Of a DNA stretch of 5,894 nucleotides, positions 1 to 5,894 are shown piece after piece. Below the pieces are notes generated by a model. It saw nothing but the letters and a program-made list of their open reading frames with translations, searched no databases and was not told the origin of the DNA. Origin of the DNA: Desulfobacula sp. (lineage in GTDB: Bacteria > Desulfobacterota > Desulfobacteria > Desulfobacterales > Desulfobacteraceae); the NCBI GenBank assembly GCA_029940235.1, contig JAOZRI010000157.1:1-5894 (forward strand). The letters run 5' to 3'. Within the stretch, counting starts at the first letter, position 1. The number at the start of each line of letters is the position of its first letter. Position numbers and translations under genes: made by a program.

Positions 1-51
1 TGTTCCTATGTTCACATGCGGCTTGGTCCGCTCAAATTTTTCCTTAGCCAT
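1..51 (-). CDS. tuf: Elongation factor Tu, N-terminal 17 codons (partial, runs off the window)
   Basis: EF-Tu is the GTPase that delivers aminoacyl-tRNA to the ribosomal A site in the cytoplasm. Only the first 17 residues are visible, reading [17 protein letters not shown]. This is the characteristic EF-Tu N-terminus just ahead of the first GTP-binding loop (family form: [24 protein letters not shown]). It is not EF-G, whose N-terminus is quite different. The ATG at 49-51 is preceded by AGGAG (62-66) with a 10-nt spacer, which supports the start. The gene lies 95 nt downstream of rpsG with no fusA between them, unlike the usual rpsL-rpsG-fusA-tuf order. The GTPase motifs are outside the window, so intactness cannot be judged. 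Confidence 0.93.
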   Translation of the reverse strand, partial: [17 protein letters not shown]

Positions 52-61
52 CTTTGTTTTA

Positions 62-66
62 CTCCT
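62..66 (-). promoter_or_regulatory. Ribosome binding site of tuf
   Basis: On the minus strand the sequence AAAGAGGAG contains a good Shine-Dalgarno core (AGGAG at 62-66), ending 10 nt before the tuf ATG. The spacer is AT-rich. This fits a strongly translated gene and fixes the tuf start. Confidence 0.75.
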
Positions 67-78
67 CTTTACTTACTT

Positions 79-106
79 TTCATAGGGGCACACCCTAATG
101 GGTCAA
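79..106 (-). promoter_or_regulatory. Possible tuf promoter in the rpsG-tuf gap
   Basis: On the minus strand a TTGACC hexamer (101-106) is followed after 16 bp by TATGAA (79-84). That is 5 of 6 matches to the -35 consensus and 4 of 6 to the -10. Transcription would start around 72, giving a short leader with the tuf Shine-Dalgarno at 62-66. The spacer carries two overlapping inverted repeats: TAGGG(83-87)/CCCTA(93-97), and ACCC(92-95)/GGGT(100-103). A secondary tuf promoter within the str operon is plausible, but the -10 is weak and short AT-rich gaps often produce such matches by chance. Readthrough from rpsL-rpsG is the alternative. Confidence 0.35.
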
Positions 107-146
107 CCTTGTCCTGTGAAATAATATCAGAAAATTTTTAATATAA

Positions 147-614
147 TTACCATCTGAAATGAGCAAATGCCTTGTTGGCTTCTGCCATTTTATGTGTATC
201 TTCTTTCTTCTTCATGGCTCCGCCACGACTGTTGTACGCATCCATCAACTCTGAAGCAAGCTTGTTTGAGTAGCCTTTTTCAGAACGGCTTCTGCTGAAA
301 TTAATCAACCACCTAAAAGCAAGAGCTGTCTGCCTGGCAGGTTTAATATCAGTTGGTACCTGATAAGTAGAGCCACCTATTCTTCTAGATTTAACTTCCA
401 CTGCAGGTCTGATATTATCAATTGCCTTTTTAAATATATCTAAGCCAGGTTCTCCAACTTTTTCTTCAGCCATACCCAAAGCTGTTATCACTGCTTTTCG
501 GGCTGCATTCTTTTTCCCATTCTTCATGACGCAGTTAACAAACTTTGCAGCAAGTTTTTCTTCAGGCGTAGCATTTTTTGTTATATTATCAAGGTTGATT
601 TCTTTAACTGCCAT
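147..614 (-). CDS. rpsG: 30S ribosomal protein S7
   Basis: S7 is a primary 16S rRNA-binding protein that nucleates assembly of the 30S head and contacts the mRNA exit/E-site region. The 155-residue product has the usual family length of about 156. It shows the expected landmarks: the N-terminal segment with VMKNGKKNAARKAV (about residues 29-42), the central PAVEVKSRRIGGSTYQVP region (about 70-87) that lines the RNA-binding face, the RQTALAFRWL helix (about 94-103), and the C-terminal HKMAEANKAFAHFRW. The ATG at 612-614 is preceded by AAGGA (623-627) with an 8-nt spacer. It ends with TAA at 147-149. The gene is 52 nt downstream of rpsL and surely co-transcribed with it. In E. coli S7 represses its own translation by binding the rpsL-rpsG spacer. 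The structured spacer here could serve the same role. Confidence 0.98.
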   Translation of the reverse strand: MAVKEINLDNITKNATPEEKLAAKFVNCVMKNGKKNAARKAVITALGMAEEKVGEPGLDIFKKAIDNIRPAVEVKSRRIGGSTYQVPTDIKPARQTALAFRWLINFSRSRSEKGYSNKLASELMDAYNSRGGAMKKKEDTHKMAEANKAFAHFRW

Positions 615-622
615 TATTTATG

Positions 623-651
623 TCCTTATAAGGAGGCTATTTTAGACCTCC
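623..651 (-). promoter_or_regulatory. Structured rpsL-rpsG spacer with rpsG ribosome binding site in competing inverted repeats
   Basis: The 52-nt spacer (615-666) holds two mutually exclusive pairings. In mRNA sense, GGAGG (647-651) can pair with CCTCC (632-636) across a 10-nt loop. The 3' arm overlaps a perfect 12-bp palindrome, TCCTTATAAGGA (623-634), whose second half is the rpsG Shine-Dalgarno AAGGA (623-627). One fold leaves the Shine-Dalgarno free and the other partly hides it. The arm CCTCCTT also matches the anti-Shine-Dalgarno sequence of 16S rRNA. In E. coli the equivalent spacer is the S7 translational repressor site, so a similar role is possible. That role is inferred from position. 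I cannot show similarity to the known S7 site, and the stems are short. Confidence 0.45.
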
Positions 652-666
652 AGTGCTATTTAATAT

Positions 667-1038
667 TTATTTAGGTCTTTTTGCACCGTATTTTGATCGG
701 CCCTGTCTTCTATCATCTACACCAAGTGTATCAAGAGCACCTCTAACTATGTGATATCGAACACCTGGAAGGTCTTTTACCCTTCCTCCTCTAACAAGAA
801 CAACTGAATGTTCCTGAAGATTATGACCCATCCCTGGTATATATGCAGCAATTTCCATTCCAGTTGTCAAACGCACCCTGGCTACTTTTCTCAGAGCAGA
901 GTTAGGCTTTTTTGGAGTTGATGTATATACTCTTGTACAGACACCACGTTTTTGTGGCCCACCCTTTAAAGCAGGTGTGCTTGCCTTTTTGACTGCTTTT
1001 TTTCTACCTTTTCTAACCAACTGATTAATGGTCGGCAT
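667..1038 (-). CDS. rpsL: 30S ribosomal protein S12
   Basis: S12 lies at the decoding centre of the 30S subunit and affects fidelity of tRNA selection. The product is 123 residues, the short classical form without the insertion near residue 30 seen in some phyla. It carries the invariant loop [11 protein letters not shown] (41-51) and the second loop [15 protein letters not shown] (82-96). The residues altered in classical streptomycin-resistant mutants, Lys43 and Lys88 counting Met1, are both lysine, so this is the wild-type sensitive form. Asp89, the residue methylthiolated by RimO in E. coli, is present. The C-terminus is the usual basic tail ending KYGAKRPK. The ATG at 1036-1038 begins [13 protein letters not shown], the standard S12 start. 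A promoter in the 104-nt gap behind rpoC probably drives this gene and rpsG. Confidence 0.98.
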   Translation of the reverse strand: MPTINQLVRKGRKKAVKKASTPALKGGPQKRGVCTRVYTSTPKKPNSALRKVARVRLTTGMEIAAYIPGMGHNLQEHSVVLVRGGRVKDLPGVRYHIVRGALDTLGVDDRRQGRSKYGAKRPK

Positions 1039-1052
1039 ATCTTTCTCTCACG

Positions 1053-1058
1053 CTCCTT
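1053..1058 (-). promoter_or_regulatory. Ribosome binding site of rpsL, with unusually long spacing
   Basis: On the minus strand the best Shine-Dalgarno match is AAGGAG at 1053-1058, 14 nt upstream of the rpsL ATG, longer than the usual 5-10. A purine-rich GAGAG (1045-1049) sits 6 nt upstream and may be used instead or in addition. The start itself is not in doubt, because MPTINQL is the conserved S12 N-terminus. Confidence 0.5.
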
Positions 1059-1071
1059 ATCAAATATAAAC

Positions 1072-1087
1072 TTGCCATACATGGCAA
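1072..1087 (-). repeat. Perfect inverted repeat in the rpsL leader (5' stem-loop or operator)
   Basis: TTGCCAT (1072-1078) and ATGGCAA (1081-1087) are perfectly inverted around a central 2 bp. As RNA this gives a stem of six pairs with a 4-nt TGTA loop. It begins about 2 nt after the transcription start predicted from the promoter at 1096-1124, so it would cap the 5' end of the rpsL-rpsG mRNA. It could be a transcript-stabilising hairpin or, as DNA, a protein-binding dyad overlapping the initial transcribed region. No U-run follows it, so it is not an intrinsic terminator. Confidence 0.55.
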
Positions 1088-1095
1088 AATGTTGA

Positions 1096-1124
1096 ATATT
1101 ACTTTCACTCAATCAAAATGTCAA
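1096..1124 (-). promoter_or_regulatory. Sigma70-type promoter for rpsL-rpsG
   Basis: On the minus strand a perfect TTGACA -35 box (1119-1124) is followed by an ideal 17-bp spacer and TAATAT (1096-1101), which matches the -10 consensus at 4 of 6 positions including the conserved first TA and final T. The predicted start is around 1088-1090, giving a leader of about 50 nt. Directly upstream, 1125-1142 is almost all A/T with an A-tract in the sense strand, resembling an alpha-subunit UP element and reaching the rpoC stop codon. The position between rpoC and rpsL means the str genes need not rely on readthrough from rpoBC. Confidence 0.72.
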
Positions 1125-1142
1125 GGTTTTTTTAATTTTTAT

Positions 1143-4100
1143 TTAAACCTGTTCAACCTCTCCAAACCCTACTTCAATATCAGCATAACCTGGAAAACCT
1201 GTTCCAGCCGGGATAATACGTCCCATTACAACATTTTCTTTCAATCCTTTAAGACTATCATATTTTCCTTCTATGGCAGCAAGGGTCAACACTTTTGTTG
1301 TCTCCTGGAATGATGCAGCTGAAAGAAAACTGTCTGTTGACAAAGATGCCTTTGTAATACCAAGGATCAAAGGTTCACCTTTGGCAGGCTCTCCTCCATT
1401 CATGGCAACTTCTCTATTTGTCTCTTCAAACAAAAGCCTGTCAACCTGTTCGTCTGGAATAAAATTGGTATCACCTGTGGTAATAATTTTTACTCTTCTC
1501 ATCATCTGGTGGATTACAACTTCAATATGTTTGTCATTAATTCTAACACCCTGGAGTCTGTATACCTCCTGAACCTCATCCACAAGATATTTTGCCAATG
1601 CAACTTCTCCTTTGATATTCATAATATCCTGGGGGTTTGCACTGCCTGCCACAAGAGGATCTCCAGCTTTGACATAATCACCGTCATAAACGGTAACATG
1701 AAGTCCTTTTGGAATTGAGTATTCTTTCTTTTCACCAACTTCTGCCGGAATAACTGCAACTTTCTGTCTTCCTTTAGTTCCTTTGGACACCTCAATATAC
1801 CCATCAATTTCAGTGAGCACTCCAGGATCTTTTGGCTTTCTGACTTCAAAAAGTTCAGCAACCCTTGGAAGACCACCTGTAATATCCTTTGTTTTTGTGG
1901 TTGCCCTTGGCAGTTTTGCAATCACATCTCCTGCCATAATATGATCATCTTCACCAACTGTAAGGATCGCATTGACAGGCAGATAATATCTTGCGGTTGT
2001 TTTAGCATTGGGGAGTTTAACTCCTTTGCCATCTTTATCCTTGATGGTGATTCTTGGGCGGATCTCGCTGTCTTTACCTTCTATAATTGTTCTGGAGACC
2101 TTACCGGTTACTGGATCAATCTGCTCTTGAACAGTTGAGCCCACTTCTATATCTGCAAAGCGTACACGGCCTGACACTTCTGTAAGAATTGGTGTTGTAA
2201 AAGGATCCCAGACAGCAATAACATCACCTGGCTCCACCTTATCTCCATCCTTAATAAGCAAAGTTGCACCATATATAACTGTCTCTTTGGCTCGTTCCCG
2301 CCCATCCTCACCTGCAATGGTTATTCCACCGCCTTTCCTATTCATAACTATGACTTCATTATCAGCAGAAACAACGGTCTGAACATCTTCATTATATTTT
2401 AAAACACCACCAACCCTTGCTTTAATTTCCGCAACTTCCACTTTTCTGGAAGCAGTACCACCAATATGAAATGTTCTCATGGTTAACTGGGTTCCAGGTT
2501 CACCAATGGACTGAGCCGCAACAATACCAATGGCCTGACCAATTTCAACGGTTACTCCATGGGCAAGATCCCGGCCATAACATCTTGAGCAGACACCATG
2601 TCTTGAATTACATGTAAGGACAGAACGGATTTTAACTTTCTGAACCCCGGCAGCCTCAATTTTTTTAACATCGCTTTCATTAAGTTCAGTATCGGCACCA
2701 ACAATAAACTCATCGGAATATGGATCTAAAACATCTTCTTGTATAACTCTTCCGAGAATTCTCTCACCAAGGGTTTGAATAATTTCACCCCCCTCATACA
2801 GTGCTTCCACCTCAATACCGTTAATGGTACCACAATCTATTTCAATAATAGTACAGTCCTGACCAACATCGGCAAGACGTCTTGTTAAATAACCTGAATT
2901 TGCAGTTTTCAATGCAGTATCGGCAAGACCTTTACGTGCACCATGGGTTGAGATAAAATATTGAAGTACAGAAAGACCTTCTCTAAAACAGGCCGTAATG
3001 GGATTTTCAATGATTTCTCCAGAAGGTTTAGCCATCAATCCACGCATTCCAGCAAGCTGGCGCATCTGATCTTTACTTCCACGGGCCCCGGAATCTGCCA
3101 TTACATAAACTGCATTTAACTCTTCGGGAGTATCATCGTTTTCCGAGCTTTTGGGATTTTTCATTACTTCCATCATGGCATCAGCTATGTCTTCAGTGCT
3201 TTGTGCCCAGATATCCACTACTTTATTATATTTTTCTCCCTGGGTAATGAGACCCTCTGAATACTGCTCTTTTATATCTTCAATATTTTTTTCAGATTCT
3301 GCAATTATATCCCATTTGTTATCTGGAATAATCATATCTCCAATACAGATGGAAAGACCACCCAGAGTCGAATGCTTATATCCAATATCTTTAAGCCTGT
3401 CAGAAAGGATCACAGTCTCTTTTAAACCAATATTACGATAGGCATAATCAATGAGTTTGACAATGGAAGATTTGTCCATGAGTTTGTTGACAAGATTAAA
3501 AGGCAGAGTGGTTTTACGCTCATTCACTTTAAATATGGTATAAGAGTCACCAACTTTTCTAATACCTGTAAACTGCTCTAATTTCAAACCATAAAGCTGT
3601 TCTACAACTATTTCTGATACCTGAAAAATATTTTTAAACTCTTTTCTGGTAAGCAGGTCTGTCTTTCCGAGGGTCTTTTTAATCTCTTTATCTGTATATT
3701 TTTTCAACACCTTGTTAAAATCTTTACCAGCTTTTAACTCTTCCATTGCAGCGTCGCACTCTTCTCTGGTCTGGGTTCTAATCCTGGTAAGAGAGAGAAG
3801 AGTATCCCCTGGAATTGCTTCCCAGAGAAGGATTCTTCCCGTTGTGGTGTCATATATTTCATCATCAATTCTAACTTTAATACCGGCATGCAGTGCAAGC
3901 TCACCAGCATCATAGGCAGTTCTGACTTCTTCAATGTTGGAAAAGGAAATCCCTTCACCCTTTTGCTTATTAATTGCCCTTGTCATATAATAAATACCAA
4001 GAACAATATCCTGGGTCGGCACAATAATAGGCTGTCCATTTGCAGGAGACAAAATATTATTGGTGGATAACATCATTATCCTTGCCTCAAGCTGGGATTC

Positions 4101-5522
4101 AAGGGAGAGGGGTATATGAACTGCCATCTGATCACCGTCAAAATCTGCATTAAATGCAGGACAGACCAGAGGATGAAGTTGAATTGCTTTTCCTTCAATC
4201 AAAACAGGTTCAAATGCCTGGAACCCAAGCCGATGAAGGGTTGGAGCCCTGTTGAGCATGATGGGATATTCTTTTACAACTGACTCAAGTGCATCCCACA
4301 CTTCTGTCTCTTCTCGCTCAACCATTTTCTTGGCACTCTTTACTGTTGAAACAAGGCCTTTTTGTTCAAGATAATTATAGATAAAAGGTTTAAACAATTC
4401 TAAAGCCATCTTTTTTGGAATACCGCACTGGTGGAGTCTTAACTCTGCACCAACTGTAATAACAGTACGACCGGAATAGTCCACACGTTTACCAAGCAGA
4501 TTCTGCCTGAACCGTCCTTGTTTTCCCTTTAAGGTATCACTTAAGGATTTTAAAGGTCTTTTATTGGTGCCTGTGACAACTCTGCCATGACGACCGTTAT
4601 CAAAGAGGACATCCACGGCTTCCTGGAGCATTCTTTTTTCATTTCTGACAATGATATCAGGAGCGTTGAGATCAACAAGTCTTTTCAGACGATTGTTCCT
4701 GTTTATTACCCTTCTATAGAGATCATTCAGGTCAGAAGTTGCAAAACGTCCACCTTCAAGGGGAACAAGTGGTCTTAAATCAGGAGGAAGGATGGGACAT
4801 GCTGTCATGATCATTCGGGTAGGTTCAATCCCGGAATTTAAAAATGCATCAATCACCTTAAGCCGTTTAGCCATTTTCTGTTTTTTAGCCACAGATTTTG
4901 TCAAACGGATTTCTTCTCTTAGCTCATCGTGAACCTCTTGCAGATCAATCTCTTCAAGCAATTTTAAAATTGCCTCGGCACCTATTCCAGCTTCAAAATC
5001 TTCTCCAAAAGTATCTAAAGCCTCATAGTATTGATCATCGGACAAAAGCTGAAGTTTTTTCAGGCCAGTCTCCATTGGATCAATGACAATATAGGAGTCA
5101 AAATAGAGAACCTTCTCAAGATTCTTAAGTGTTAAGTCAAGCACATTACCGATTTTACTGGGCAGGCTTTTCAAAAACCAGATATGGGACACAGGAGAAG
5201 CAAGCTCAATATGAGCCATTCTCTCCCGGCGTACTTTTGACTGAATAACTTCAACACCGCACTTTTCGCACACAACACCGCGATGCTTCATTCTTTTGTA
5301 TTTACCGCAATTGCATTCGTAATCCTTAGTAGGACCAAATACTTTTGCACAAAAAAGTCCATCCCTCTCTGGTTTGAAAGTTCTGTAGTTTATTGTTTCC
5401 GGTTTTTTAATTTCACCATTAGACCACTCTCTTATCTGGTCTGAAGAAGCAAGGCTTATTTGAACACCCTTATAAATCTTGGGGTCCTTTGGTTTTGCGA
5501 AGAAATCATATATATTGTCCAA
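1143..5522 (-). CDS. rpoC: DNA-directed RNA polymerase subunit beta' with an extra internal domain
   Basis: RpoC forms the catalytic half of the RNA polymerase cleft. The 1459-residue product is longer than E. coli beta' (1407). Visible landmarks are the N-terminal zinc site (Cys70, Cys72, Cys85, Cys88), the switch/rudder region around 310-350 ([16 protein letters not shown]), the metal-binding NADFDGDQM (Asp460, Asp462, Asp464), the bridge helix (about 852-887), the second zinc site (Cys897, Cys971, Cys978, Cys981), and the trigger loop with Met1015, Arg1016 and His1019. A proteobacterial-type insertion (about 1025-1210) follows the trigger loop. Residues up to 464 keep E. coli numbering, while the bridge helix and later landmarks are shifted by +83, mainly because of an extra segment at about 572-672 (separate entry). 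Translation starts at TTG (5520-5522), 6 nt after AGGAG, and only 10 nt after the rpoB stop. The catalytic core is intact, so this is surely the functional subunit. Confidence 0.98.
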   Translation of the reverse strand: MDNIYDFFAKPKDPKIYKGVQISLASSDQIREWSNGEIKKPETINYRTFKPERDGLFCAKVFGPTKDYECNCGKYKRMKHRGVVCEKCGVEVIQSKVRRERMAHIELASPVSHIWFLKSLPSKIGNVLDLTLKNLEKVLYFDSYIVIDPMETGLKKLQLLSDDQYYEALDTFGEDFEAGIGAEAILKLLEEIDLQEVHDELREEIRLTKSVAKKQKMAKRLKVIDAFLNSGIEPTRMIMTACPILPPDLRPLVPLEGGRFATSDLNDLYRRVINRNNRLKRLVDLNAPDIIVRNEKRMLQEAVDVLFDNGRHGRVVTGTNKRPLKSLSDTLKGKQGRFRQNLLGKRVDYSGRTVITVGAELRLHQCGIPKKMALELFKPFIYNYLEQKGLVSTVKSAKKMVEREETEVWDALESVVKEYPIMLNRAPTLHRLGFQAFEPVLIEGKAIQLHPLVCPAFNADFDGDQMAVHIPLSLESQLEARIMMLSTNNILSPANGQPIIVPTQDIVLGIYYMTRAINKQKGEGISFSNIEEVRTAYDAGELALHAGIKVRIDDEIYDTTTGRILLWEAIPGDTLLSLTRIRTQTREECDAAMEELKAGKDFNKVLKKYTDKEIKKTLGKTDLLTRKEFKNIFQVSEIVVEQLYGLKLEQFTGIRKVGDSYTIFKVNERKTTLPFNLVNKLMDKSSIVKLIDYAYRNIGLKETVILSDRLKDIGYKHSTLGGLSICIGDMIIPDNKWDIIAESEKNIEDIKEQYSEGLITQGEKYNKVVDIWAQSTEDIADAMMEVMKNPKSSENDDTPEELNAVYVMADSGARGSKDQMRQLAGMRGLMAKPSGEIIENPITACFREGLSVLQYFISTHGARKGLADTALKTANSGYLTRRLADVGQDCTIIEIDCGTINGIEVEALYEGGEIIQTLGERILGRVIQEDVLDPYSDEFIVGADTELNESDVKKIEAAGVQKVKIRSVLTCNSRHGVCSRCYGRDLAHGVTVEIGQAIGIVAAQSIGEPGTQLTMRTFHIGGTASRKVEVAEIKARVGGVLKYNEDVQTVVSADNEVIVMNRKGGGITIAGEDGRERAKETVIYGATLLIKDGDKVEPGDVIAVWDPFTTPILTEVSGRVRFADIEVGSTVQEQIDPVTGKVSRTIIEGKDSEIRPRITIKDKDGKGVKLPNAKTTARYYLPVNAILTVGEDDHIMAGDVIAKLPRATTKTKDITGGLPRVAELFEVRKPKDPGVLTEIDGYIEVSKGTKGRQKVAVIPAEVGEKKEYSIPKGLHVTVYDGDYVKAGDPLVAGSANPQDIMNIKGEVALAKYLVDEVQEVYRLQGVRINDKHIEVVIHQMMRRVKIITTGDTNFIPDEQVDRLLFEETNREVAMNGGEPAKGEPLILGITKASLSTDSFLSAASFQETTKVLTLAAIEGKYDSLKGLKENVVMGRIIPAGTGFPGYADIEVGFGEVEQV
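3507..3809 (-). other. Parvulin-like domain inserted in RpoC (residues about 572-672)
   Basis: From memory, E. coli beta' runs from AILWMIVP to LPYSIVN with about two residues between. Here ILLWEAIP (564-571) and LPFNLVN (673-679) are separated by about 101 residues. The inserted stretch reads like the PpiC/SurA parvulin family: a strand LTRIRTQT (578-585, family HILVKT), a helix and loop [16 protein letters not shown] (587-602, family [17 protein letters not shown]), then KKYTD (607-611, family KEYS), GKTDLLTR (619-626, family GDLGWFTR), [12 protein letters not shown] (646-657, family LKPGQVSGPVKT) and YTIFKVNER (661-669, family YHIIKVLER). Length and predicted order of strands and helices fit the roughly 95-residue fold. 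Both signature histidines are replaced, by Arg580 and Thr662, so isomerase activity is doubtful. The frame is open throughout and the flanks align cleanly, so this is not an assembly artefact. The assignment is by eye. An unrelated fold remains possible. Confidence 0.7.
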
Positions 5523-5528
5523 AATCTT

Positions 5529-5532
5529 CTCC

Positions 5533-5533
<1 letters not shown>
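5529..5533 (-). promoter_or_regulatory. Ribosome binding site of rpoC overlapping the rpoB stop codon
   Basis: The minus strand reads TAAGGAG here. The first three bases (5533-5535) are the rpoB stop codon and AGGAG (5529-5533) is the rpoC Shine-Dalgarno, 6 nt from the TTG start at 5520-5522. No ATG or GTG is placed at a better distance, and the following residues MDNIYDFF resemble known RpoC N-termini, which supports TTG. Overlap of stop and ribosome binding site suggests translational coupling that keeps the two large subunits in balance. Confidence 0.75.

Positions 5534-5894
<361 letters not shown>

Noticed and set aside
1..51. The partial gene at the window start as fusA, expected from operon order.
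   Set aside because: The residues [15 protein letters not shown] are the EF-Tu N-terminus, while EF-G begins with a different motif leading to an AHIDAGKTT loop.
1025..1078. A 17-codon leader ORF (start 1076-1078) overlapping the rpsL start, as a possible translation-control peptide.
   Set aside because: Its ATG lies inside the leader hairpin only about 10 nt from the predicted transcript start, with no Shine-Dalgarno, and the peptide shows no pattern such as a run of one amino acid.
1072..1087. The inverted repeat behind rpoC as an intrinsic terminator.
   Set aside because: There is no U-run on its 3' side, the stem is only six pairs, and it lies downstream of a good promoter for the next gene.
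1089..1572. Plus-strand open frames opposite the end of rpoC (74 and 99 codons).
   Set aside because: They are antisense to well-conserved RpoC sequence, have low-complexity or unconvincing products, and match no family I recognise.
1619..1921. A 100-codon minus-strand frame inside rpoC, considered as a sign of a frameshift.
   Set aside because: The main rpoC frame is continuous with conserved sequence through this region, so this is only an out-of-frame shadow.
3507..3809. The RpoC insert as an intein or a mobile-element insertion.
   Set aside because: It is about 100 residues, with no splice-junction Cys/Ser and His-Asn pattern, no terminal repeats that I can see, and similar base composition to its surroundings. 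It is far too short for a normal intein.

Overview
This window is a stretch of the bacterial rpoBC-str transcription/translation cluster, with every gene on the minus strand. In transcription order, from high to low coordinates, it holds the 3' end of rpoB, complete rpoC, complete rpsL (S12), complete rpsG (S7) and the first 17 codons of tuf (EF-Tu). The DNA is moderately AT-rich. The RpoC, RpoB and S7 sequences look to me like a delta-proteobacterium in the Desulfobacterota, most like the Desulfobacteraceae. This is an impression from sequence memory, not a database result.

Region by region: 5533-5894 is the C-terminal end of RpoB. Its stop codon sits in the ribosome binding site of rpoC, which begins 10 nt later at a TTG codon. 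rpoC fills 1143-5522 (1459 residues) and keeps all the catalytic and zinc-binding residues I could check. Positions 1039-1142 form a 104-nt gap with a near-consensus sigma70-type promoter, an A/T-rich upstream tract and a perfect inverted repeat just after the predicted transcription start, so rpsL-rpsG can probably be transcribed independently of rpoBC. rpsL and rpsG are separated by 52 nt containing overlapping inverted repeats that involve the rpsG Shine-Dalgarno sequence. A 95-nt gap with a weaker promoter candidate precedes tuf. I saw no intrinsic terminator and no RNA gene, mobile element or CRISPR.

The most notable observation is inside RpoC. Between the end of the pore domain and the funnel region, residues about 572-672 (window 3507-3809) have no counterpart in the E. 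coli subunit, which has about two residues there. The extra segment reads like a parvulin-type (PpiC/SurA) peptidyl-prolyl isomerase domain, in the right order and of the right length, but with both signature histidines replaced. This suggests a probably non-catalytic parvulin fold built into the large RNA polymerase subunit.

A second point is gene order: tuf follows rpsG directly. fusA, which normally lies between them in the str operon, is not there.

Together these genes make the catalytic core of RNA polymerase, two 30S proteins involved in decoding and mRNA handling, and the tRNA-delivery factor, a set usually co-regulated with growth rate.
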